A stretch of 10,785 nt of DNA, taken from NCBI GenBank assembly GCA_023151145.1, contig JAKLJM010000040.1, positions 1 through 10,785 on the forward strand. Direction: 5' to 3'. The DNA is from Bacteriovoracaceae bacterium. Its GTDB lineage: Bacteria > Bdellovibrionota > Bacteriovoracia > Bacteriovoracales > Bacteriovoracaceae. Made by a program: the position numbers and the translations under genes. The notes beneath the pieces are model-generated. The model had not been told where the DNA came from. It did not search any database and saw only the letters and a program-made list of their open reading frames with translations. The number at the start of each line of letters is the position of its first letter. Positions within the stretch are counted from its first letter, which is position 1. This document shows positions 1 to 6,301 of the stretch, piece by piece.

Positions 1-1077
1 ATTAAACACTCACATGTTGATTACTCCAAATCACAAGGGCTCGATACCATTGGAGGAGTCGTTGGTCTTAATGCTTTATCAGGAAAAATTCAGCTAGTTT
101 CTGCTAATGTAGAAGTTGGTGATTCTGGTGGTGGTTCTGGTTTTCAATCATTCGGTGGTGTGGCCGGAAAAAATAATGGTCAAATTGATCAAGTCGAATT
201 TAAGGGGCGAATGATGTTTAATGCTCCAACAACTGCACCTCTTGGTCTACAGGCCGGTGGAATCGTTGGGCACAATTTAGGTGATATTTCAAATGCTCTA
301 GTGCCTCCATATTCGCGTCTACAAGTACGTAACTCAAATGCCGTTGGTGGATTGATTGGCCGAAATGCCGTTTCGGGTTCGTTACAATCTTCAGTCTTTT
401 TAGGTAAGGTTGTTTTTGATCATTCTTTGACTCTTGCTACCGCAAATGATGATCTCCATCCATTGATTGGTCTTAATAACGCCACTGTTGGTGATGTGTC
501 TCATTCATTTTATTATAAAAGTTCAATTGGTTCTGTTATTGAAACTTCAAATAGTATTTCAACTGTTACTGGCACTGACCCTGGTCCGTATACTCATTCA
601 CTTAATACGACTGCGCAAACTGGATTCCAATCGGGGACGAGTGCACCTTTTAGGGTAGACCTAATTGAAGTGCCCAATTCTAATAATGGGAAAATTAATA
701 TGTTTCCTGTTGAAGTTATTGTGAATGATACTTTTGTCAGTGATTTTTTAGTAAATAATGGCTCATGGATTACTCCGATGAAGAGTTTTTCTTATTCATC
801 ATCTTATGTATCAGGGGAGTTATTAGCTTCTGAAATTTCTGATATTAATCGTTACTGTTCGTCATTTTCAGGAACTCTTGGTCGAGAAGTGTGTTCATCA
901 GGTTTAAATATTGTTTATGCTGATGATGCAAATATGGCCAATAGTAAGGGTTATGATCGAATGTTGGATTATTATAAATCTCTTATGTACAAAACAAATA
1001 TTGCGGCCGATGCACCGATTTGGTCTTTAGATGCCGGTGATAATGACTATCCTAGATTAATTCAACTTGATGATTAA
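1..1077 (+). CDS. GLUG-repeat surface/secreted protein, C-terminal part (5' end outside window)
   Basis: The frame is open from base 1 to the TAA at 1075-1077, giving 358 residues, so the true start lies upstream; the GTG at 160 is internal. At least four copies of a glycine-rich motif of the type GG(I/V/L)(V/I/A)G-N-hydrophobic begin near residues 18, 52, 86 and 116, with a degenerate fifth (PLIGLNNATVGDVS) near 153. The spacing is about 34, 34, 30 and 37 residues. This matches the GLUG motif (Pfam PF07581) found in large bacterial surface and adhesin-like proteins, where the repeats are expected to stack as a beta-helix; that fold is inference here. The last ~170 residues have no repeats and end with a DNDYPRLIQLDD-like tail, possibly a cap. 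No catalytic motif is visible. Cell-surface location is likely, but the export signal would lie in the missing N-terminus. It converges on nrdA across a shared terminator. Confidence 0.75.
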   Translation: MKHSHVDYSKSQGLDTIGGVVGLNALSGKIQLVSANVEVGDSGGGSGFQSFGGVAGKNNGQIDQVEFKGRMMFNAPTTAPLGLQAGGIVGHNLGDISNALVPPYSRLQVRNSNAVGGLIGRNAVSGSLQSSVFLGKVVFDHSLTLATANDDLHPLIGLNNATVGDVSHSFYYKSSIGSVIETSNSISTVTGTDPGPYTHSLNTTAQTGFQSGTSAPFRVDLIEVPNSNNGKINMFPVEVIVNDTFVSDFLVNNGSWITPMKSFSYSSSYVSGELLASEISDINRYCSSFSGTLGREVCSSGLNIVYADDANMANSKGYDRMLDYYKSLMYKTNIAADAPIWSLDAGDNDYPRLIQLDD

Positions 1078-1111
1078 ATAAAAAGGGCCCAATTTCTTGG
1101 GCCCTTTTTTT
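1078..1111. terminator. Bidirectional rho-independent terminator between the GLUG gene and nrdA
   Basis: A perfect 12-bp stem, AAAAGGGCCCAA (1081-1092) pairing with TTGGGCCCTTTT (1097-1108) around a TTTC loop, is followed by more T on the plus strand. A-rich bases before the stem give a U tract on the minus strand. It starts 3 nt after the plus-strand stop and ends about 20 nt before the nrdA stop on the other strand, so it can serve both convergent genes. Confidence 0.9.
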
Positions 1112-1130
1112 CCTGATTTTTGCCTCTTAA

Positions 1131-3506
1131 TTAAGAGCCACAAGCAATACATGCTTCTGGGTTCTCAAGAGAACAAACCATTGCTTCTCTTTCTTCGTCT
1201 GTTGTTTTTGTCGCTTGAGGAGCTTCAGTATTTTTTACTGTGAACTGAACAGCGTTTACTGCCGCTCTTGTTCTTAGGTAATACATCCCAGTCTTAAGAC
1301 CTGCTTTCCAAGCATAGAAGTGCATACTTGATAGTTTTCCAAAGTTTGGATCTTCAATAAAGACGTTTAACGATTGACCTTGGTCAATGTATGGACCTCT
1401 TCCTTGTGCCATATCAATAATTGCTCTTTGTTTAATTTCCCATACAGTTTTATAAATTGCTTTTAACTCATCTGGAATAGAAGAGATCGCTTGGATTGAA
1501 CCATTATTAGCGATAATTTCATTTCTCATCTTATCATTCCATAATCCCAAACGGATAAGGTCGAAAACGAGGTATTTGTTAACGATAGCAAATTCTCCAG
1601 AAAGAACACGTCTAACATAAATGTTTGAAGTAATCGGCTCAAAACACTCATTGTTTCCTAAAATTTGAGAAGTCGAAGCCGTTGGCATTGGTGCTACGAG
1701 AAGTGAGTTTCTCACACCATTTTTAGCGACTTCAGCTTTTAATGTTTTCCAATCCCATCTACCAGATGCAGGAGTTACTCCCCACATATCAAATTGGAAT
1801 TCACCTTTACTCATTGGTGAGCCTTGATAAGTCTCATATGTTCCGTATTTAATCGCCTGATCTTTTGAAGCAGTTACTGCCGCAAAGTAGATCGTTTCAA
1901 AAATATCGTTATTTAACTCTAGGGCTTCTGGAGATTCAAAACTTAATTTCAATTCAAAGAATGTGTCCGCTAACCCTTGAACCCCTAATCCAATCGGGCG
2001 GTGTCTCATATTAGAGTTTTTTGCTTCAATAACAGGGTAGAAGTTAATATCGATAATGCGGTTAAGGTTAACCGTCATTTGATAAACTACTTCATAAAGT
2101 TTTTTATGATCGTAGTATTTCTCGCCACTTTCTTTTGTTTCAACAAATCTGTTCAGGGCCACAGAAGCTAAGTTACACACCGCCACTTCATCTTTGTCAG
2201 TGTATTCTAGAATTTCTGTACAAAGGTTTGATGATTTAATTGTTCCTAAGTTTTTCTGATTTGATTTTCCATTGGCCGCATCTTTATACAGCATAAATGG
2301 CATACCAGTTTCAATTTGTGCCTCTAGAATTTTAAACCAAAGATCTTGGGCACGAACAACTTTTTTCGCAATTCCTCTTTCTTCGTATGAAAGATAAAGT
2401 TTTTCGAAATCAGCACCGTGAGTGTCGTATAGACCTGGGGCTTCATGTGGGCAGAAAAGTGACCACATGCCATCTGTTTCTACGCGTTTCATGAATAGAT
2501 CAGAAATCCATAGAGCATAGAAAAGATCGCGTGCACGTAACTCTTCTTTTCCAGTATTTTTTCTTAGATCTAAGAAATCAAAAATATCTGCATGCCAAGG
2601 CTCTAAGTAAATTGCGAAGGCACCTTTTCTCTTACCGCCCCCTTGATCAACGTAGCGAGCAGTGTCGTTGAAAACTTTTAACATCGGAACGATTCCGTTA
2701 GAAGTTCCGTTTGTTCCTTTAATGAACGATCCTTTAGCGCGAATATTATGGATTGCTAAACCAATACCACCTGCTGATTGAGAAATGAGTGCTGTTTGTT
2801 TAAGCGTCTCATAAATCCCATCAATAGAGTCATCTTTCATCATTAATAAGAAACAAGATGATAATTGTGGTTTATTTGTTCCTGAATTAAACAGGGTAGG
2901 TGAAGCGTGTGTGAAGTATTTTTCACTCATTAAGTTATAAGTTTTAATAGCTTCATCAATATTATTTAAATGAATTCCAAGAGAAACTCTTAAAAGTAAT
3001 TGCCCTGGTCTTTCCGCAATTTTTCCGTTCATGCGAAGTAAGTATGATTTTTCAAGAGTTTTATAACCGAAAAAATCATAATTATAATCACGGCGATCAA
3101 CGATGGCCTTATCAAGAGTCTCCGCGTTTTCCATGACAACGTCATATAGGTCTTTGGCCACAAGAGGAGAGTGCTCATTAGTGATTGGGTTAACAAAATT
3201 ATACATCGCTTTAATGTTTTCAGAAAAACATCCACGAGTTTCTTTATGAAGATTTGAAACCGCAATTCTTCCTGCGAGAACAGAGTAATGAGGGTGTTGA
3301 GTCGATAAATAAGCCGCGGTTTCCGCTGCTAATCCATCAAGTTCTTTGGTTGTAATACCGTCGTAAATACCCTCAATAACTTTTTTCGCTATTTTCATTG
3401 GGTCAACGAAGTTTCTATCTAAATCAAAACAAAGTTGATCAATTCTTTCCGTGATTTTATCAAATTTTACTGGCTCTCTCTCGCCACTTCTTGTGATGAC
3501 GTACAT
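1131..3506 (-). CDS. nrdA: Ribonucleoside-diphosphate reductase, class Ia alpha (large) subunit, eukaryote-type
   Basis: This is the catalytic subunit that reduces ribonucleoside diphosphates to deoxyribonucleotides in the cytoplasm. It has 791 residues, nearly the length of human RRM1 (792). An N-terminal ATP-cone (about 1-90) keeps Asp57, the human dATP-inhibition residue. The specificity-site loop includes Asp226 and Gln288 (YVDQGGGKRKGAF). The active-site set sits at the mammalian positions: Cys218 (LSSCFLL), Asn427, Cys429 (thiyl radical) and Glu431 in SSNLCTEILEY, and Cys444. Radical-relay tyrosines are Tyr742-Tyr743 (GMYYLRTR). The C-terminus is ENPEACIACGS, with redox pair Cys786/Cys789 in the layout of the eukaryotic tail rather than that of E. 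coli NrdA. The ATG at 3506 is preceded by AGGAG (3520-3516) at 9 nt. The gene lies 59 bp after nrdB with no terminator between them, so they are probably co-transcribed. It appears intact, with no intein. Confidence 0.97.
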   Translation of the reverse strand: MYVITRSGEREPVKFDKITERIDQLCFDLDRNFVDPMKIAKKVIEGIYDGITTKELDGLAAETAAYLSTQHPHYSVLAGRIAVSNLHKETRGCFSENIKAMYNFVNPITNEHSPLVAKDLYDVVMENAETLDKAIVDRRDYNYDFFGYKTLEKSYLLRMNGKIAERPGQLLLRVSLGIHLNNIDEAIKTYNLMSEKYFTHASPTLFNSGTNKPQLSSCFLLMMKDDSIDGIYETLKQTALISQSAGGIGLAIHNIRAKGSFIKGTNGTSNGIVPMLKVFNDTARYVDQGGGKRKGAFAIYLEPWHADIFDFLDLRKNTGKEELRARDLFYALWISDLFMKRVETDGMWSLFCPHEAPGLYDTHGADFEKLYLSYEERGIAKKVVRAQDLWFKILEAQIETGMPFMLYKDAANGKSNQKNLGTIKSSNLCTEILEYTDKDEVAVCNLASVALNRFVETKESGEKYYDHKKLYEVVYQMTVNLNRIIDINFYPVIEAKNSNMRHRPIGLGVQGLADTFFELKLSFESPEALELNNDIFETIYFAAVTASKDQAIKYGTYETYQGSPMSKGEFQFDMWGVTPASGRWDWKTLKAEVAKNGVRNSLLVAPMPTASTSQILGNNECFEPITSNIYVRRVLSGEFAIVNKYLVFDLIRLGLWNDKMRNEIIANNGSIQAISSIPDELKAIYKTVWEIKQRAIIDMAQGRGPYIDQGQSLNVFIEDPNFGKLSSMHFYAWKAGLKTGMYYLRTRAAVNAVQFTVKNTEAPQATKTTDEEREAMVCSLENPEACIACGS

Positions 3507-3565
3507 AATGCGTGTCTCCTAAATTGTGTGTGTCCTAACTATCTTTTTCTCGTGTGTGTGTTTAA
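3507..3565 (-). promoter_or_regulatory. nrdB-nrdA intercistronic leader with two CA-repeat tracts
   Basis: This is the 59-bp spacer of the nrdBA operon. On the minus strand it reads through two alternating CA tracts (plus-strand GT runs at 3552-3561 and 3525-3533) and then the nrdA Shine-Dalgarno AGGAG (3520-3516), 9 nt before the ATG. No hairpin terminator is seen, which supports read-through. A third tract of the same kind lies upstream of nrdB (4624-4635). A role for these tracts is unknown. Confidence 0.4.
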
Positions 3566-4585
3566 TTAAAAATCTGCATCTAAAGTAAAGGATTGTGTCC
3601 CTTTCTCTGCCAAGATGCCTGGTCTTTGGTATTCAGAAACTCTTTTCTCAAAGAAGTTTGTTTTTCCTTCAAGAGAAATAAGCTCCATCCATTCAAATGG
3701 ATTTACTGCTTTATAAACTGGGTCAATTCCAAGTTGACCAAGCCAGTGATCAGCAACGAATTCAATATATTGTTTCATTAAGTCTGCATTGATACCAATA
3801 AGCGATACTGGTAGTGCTTCAGTAATAAATTCTTTTTCGATTTCTACTGCTTCAGTGATGATTTCTTTAATTGTCGCGTGATCTAATTGTTCTTCTTTGG
3901 TTAATAAAGAATGGATATGGCAAGCGAATTCACAGTGAAGACCCTCATCTCTTGAGATGAATTCATTCGATGTACAAAGACCTGGCATTAAGCCACGTTT
4001 TTTTAACCAATAAATGGCACAGAATGATCCTGAGAAGAAAATTCCTTCAACTGCGGCGAATGCGATAAGACGGTGAGCAAATGTTTGTTTAGAATTCATC
4101 CATTTGATCGCCCATTTAGCTTTTTTCGCTACTGCTGCGATATTTTCAGTGGCATGAAATAATTTATCGCGCTCTTTTGGATCTTTGATATAAGTGTCAA
4201 TCAGCAAAGAATATGTTTCGCTGTGGATGTTTTCCATGGCGATTTGAAATCCATAGAAACATCTCGCTTCAGGGATTTGAATGTCTTTGTAAAATCTAAC
4301 CGCTAAATTTTCATTCACGATACCATCACTGGCCGCAAAGAAAGCCAACACGTGAGAAATGAAATGGCGTTCATCGTTGTTAAGTTTTTCCCAGTCAGCA
4401 ACATCGCTTCCGAGGTCAATTTCTTCGGCCGTCCAAAAAACCGCCATATGCTTTTTATAAAGTTCCCAAATTGAATGGTATTTTAGCGGAAACAAAACGA
4501 AACGATCGTCGTTAGGTGCTAATAGTGGATCGTTAGAGACAGGTTTCTTATTAGATGCAGTAGTTGGTATAGTTTCGCTAACCAT
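3566..4585 (-). CDS. nrdB: Ribonucleoside-diphosphate reductase, class Ia beta (small, radical-generating) subunit, eukaryote-type
   Basis: This subunit builds the metal-tyrosyl radical passed to NrdA. It has 339 residues; mammalian R2 is longer mainly because of its N-terminal extension. The dimetal ligands are present as Asp87 (AASDGIVNENL), Glu118 and His121 (AMENIHSETYSLL), Glu180 (AVEGIFFSGSF), and Glu214 and His217 (ISRDEGLHCEF). The radical tyrosine is Tyr125, so this is not the Phe-substituted (class Ic) form. Trp51 and Tyr319 fit the radical-transfer path. The C-terminal peptide SFTLDADF, which docks into the large subunit, matches the mammalian R2 tail as I remember it, supporting a eukaryote-type pair with the adjacent nrdA. 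The start at 4585 has GGAGGA (4596-4591) 5 nt upstream. The gene order is B then A, the reverse of E. coli. The metal in vivo (Fe/Fe or Mn/Fe) cannot be read from sequence. Confidence 0.97.
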   Translation of the reverse strand: MVSETIPTTASNKKPVSNDPLLAPNDDRFVLFPLKYHSIWELYKKHMAVFWTAEEIDLGSDVADWEKLNNDERHFISHVLAFFAASDGIVNENLAVRFYKDIQIPEARCFYGFQIAMENIHSETYSLLIDTYIKDPKERDKLFHATENIAAVAKKAKWAIKWMNSKQTFAHRLIAFAAVEGIFFSGSFCAIYWLKKRGLMPGLCTSNEFISRDEGLHCEFACHIHSLLTKEEQLDHATIKEIITEAVEIEKEFITEALPVSLIGINADLMKQYIEFVADHWLGQLGIDPVYKAVNPFEWMELISLEGKTNFFEKRVSEYQRPGILAEKGTQSFTLDADF

Positions 4586-4730
4586 CGGTGTCCTCCGTGA
4601 ATGTCATTTCTCTCAAAATTTCAGTGTGTGTGTGTGTAAAGCCATAGCTTTTCCTAAGATTAACAAGGGATAGGCCCACACAAAAGAAAAAATTTAAACT
4701 TCGTACGTTGTTTATACGCTTTGTTAAAGC

Positions 4731-4757
4731 AGATTAGATTGCACGGATAATTGTCAA
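4731..4757 (-). promoter_or_regulatory. Candidate nrdBA promoter
   Basis: The minus strand carries a consensus -35 box TTGACA (4757-4752) and TAATCT (4736-4731) as a possible -10 box. The 15-nt spacing is shorter than the usual 16-18 nt. It lies about 145 bp upstream of the nrdB start and would imply a long leader containing the 18-bp palindrome and the CA tract. Confidence 0.2.
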
Positions 4758-4864
4758 ATCTTAATAATTACAATGTGATAAATACATGATAACACCATTA
4801 TATATCTAATTTTTAAAAGCTTGCTTGTTCAATCATCTACTAAGAATGACGGATATTCACACGA

Positions 4865-4910
4865 AAAAATCAGTCTTGACTACCAGATGTTGTGTTCTGG
4901 TTTGATTTTT
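4865..4910. other. Composite hairpin with terminal T run, possible terminator or small-RNA end
   Basis: The outer arms AAAAATCA (4865-4872) and TGATTTTT (4903-4910) are complementary. Inside them ACCAGA (4882-4887) pairs with TCTGGT (4896-4901) around an 8-nt loop. An asymmetric internal loop separates the two stems. The 3' arm ends in five T, so on the plus strand it resembles a terminator, yet no gene lies immediately upstream on that strand. It may be the end of an unannotated small RNA or a chance structure. Confidence 0.25.
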
Positions 4911-5058
4911 AACCCAATATCTTGTGTTGCCTTTTTAAAAATTACCCAATTTTTAGCGAAATTTTGAAATAACTGAGAAAAATCAGTGTGGATTTAAGGA
5001 TCAATTTATTCAATCAGAGCACTAAAATTCCGTTAAAGACAAAAGAATATTTTCACAT

Positions 5059-6264
5059 ATGAAGAGGTTTTGTTTGTCCATTCAATCAAAGATTTTACTT
5101 TTTTATTCATTATTTTTATCGGATTAACCGCAGGAATATTGGCCATTAACTATCAATCGGAAAAAACTTTCGTTGAAAAAGTTATGCAGGAACAGGCACA
5201 CGAAGCAGTTGAACAATATTTTGATAGTGTGAATACCTTGATGATTTCAGGGGCCATGGAGCAACGAGAAGTACTGCGAGAAAAATCGCTTAAAAGAAAA
5301 AATATTCTAGAAGCAAAAATCATGCGCACAAAAGCTGTTAAAGATTTATTTGGCGAAGGTTTTAAACATGAGAGCGCAGAAAATGAAATGGAAGAAAAAG
5401 CCCTTAAAGGTTTTAGTTACGAAGCGATCAGCGAAAAAAATGGCGAAAGATCTCTTACGGTCATGACTCCTTTTAAAGCATCATCTCACTAAAGAATCAG
5501 AACGAAGCTTAATTGAGCAACGAGATGAAACCACCAAAGTGGCCAGTGCTGTTGCTGAAATGAATTCAACGGCCAAAGTGGTATCCGATCATACGGACGA
5601 AACAAAAATGGCAACGATGAAGGCCAATGAAGATGCGGCCAATGGAAAAAATAAAGCTAGATTGGCCAATGATAAAATATCTGAGCTTGAAGAAAAAATT
5701 CAATCGGTAGGAAAAGAAATTGAAAATCTTCACCGTCAAAGTCAGGGGATCGATAATATCATCAAAATGATTAATGAGATTACTCTGAAAACCACGCTTT
5801 TATCTTTTAATGCCTCAGTAGAAGCTGCTCGTGCTGGCATTCATGGCAAAGGTTTTAGCGTAGTAGCGCAAGAAATTGGTCAGCTTGCAAATCAAACTAA
5901 AGGATCGACAAAAGACATCGCCCTCATCACCGAGGAATTAAAAAACAAAATGGAACTCACATCAAAACTCATGAGTGAAACAGTTCTAAAGGCACGCGAA
6001 GGAAAAGAATTTGTCGGACAATCAACTCAGTCGCTTGAAGCGATTTCAAACGAAGTAGCAAGAGTTACAGAGATGGCCCAGTCCATTTCAGTTGCCGCCA
6101 AAGAACAAAGCATGGCCAGTGAATCCGTTGATCGAAATCTTGGGGTCATTTCTAATCTGACTGATCAAAACGTCGAGAGCGCCAGAGAGCTAAATCTTGT
6201 GGGCGAAGGATTACAGACCATGGCTTCGAAGTTGGATGAATTAATCAAATCATTTAAAATTTAA
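5059..6264 (+). pseudogene. Methyl-accepting chemotaxis protein, frameshifted and internally deleted
   Basis: Three pieces of one chemoreceptor are present. From the ATG at 5059 a typical chemoreceptor start (MKRFCLSIQSKILLF) runs into TAA at 5125. The continuation lies in another frame to a TAA at 5490-5492: a membrane helix (FIIFIGLTAGILAIN) and part of an extracytoplasmic sensor rich in Glu/Lys helices. One extra T in the run at 5099-5104 would join the two smoothly. The cytoplasmic half then resumes in the first frame near 5485. It has the coiled-coil hairpin with a canonical tip at about 5773-5895 (NEITLKTTLLSFNASVEAAR, then GKGFSVVAQEIGQLAN), which docks CheA and CheW. The second membrane helix, the HAMP domain and the end of the sensor are absent, so a deletion lies at about 5478-5495. 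The reconstructed length of ~400 residues is well short of the usual ~500-550. No ordinary receptor can be made; a short GTG-started cytoplasmic fragment (5539-6264) could in theory be expressed. Confidence 0.85.
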
Positions 6265-6301
6265 CGCATAGAAAAGGTTCCTGGAACCTTTTCTATGCGT
6301 T
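6263..6301. terminator. 39-bp perfect palindrome between convergent genes, probable bidirectional terminator
   Basis: Two 19-nt arms (6263-6281 and 6283-6301) are exact reverse complements around a single central T. The palindrome overlaps the TAA of the chemoreceptor remnant (6262-6264) and the TAA of the minus-strand fibre gene (6302-6300). Its inner part, AAAAGGTTCC and GGAACCTTTT, gives a stem flanked by a T run on both strands, as expected for a two-way terminator. The core GGTTCCTGGAACC recurs in the hairpin at 9897-9951. Confidence 0.75.

Larger units (their letters stand above)
4586..5058. promoter_or_regulatory. 473-bp non-coding region between divergent nrdB and the broken chemoreceptor
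   Basis: No credible gene is seen on either strand. On the nrdB side there is a strong Shine-Dalgarno, a (GT)6 tract at 4624-4635 (CA on the coding strand), an imperfect 18-bp palindrome at 4696-4713 (AAACttCGTACGttGTTT) and the small inverted repeat GCTTTGTTAAAGC at 4718-4730. The minus strand has a perfect TTGACA at 4757-4752 with TAATCT at 4736-4731 after only 15 nt, a possible but weak promoter pair for nrdBA. On the chemoreceptor side there are a composite hairpin (4865-4910) and a short A/T hairpin (4937-4954). I found no clear NrdR box pair, which leaves the control of nrdBA open. Confidence 0.35.

Noticed and set aside
4586..5058. NrdR operator boxes upstream of nrdB
   Set aside because: I looked for paired ACAC..TAT..GTGT-type 16-mers and found only CA/GT tracts and unrelated palindromes.
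4586..5058. A B12 riboswitch controlling ribonucleotide reductase
   Set aside because: No recognisable cobalamin-box sequence is present, and the class Ia enzyme does not itself argue for B12 control.
5070..5492. A separate 140-residue membrane protein starting at TTG 5070
   Set aside because: Its sequence continues a chemoreceptor start from ATG 5059 after a one-base shift, and it ends abruptly in the middle of a sensor domain.
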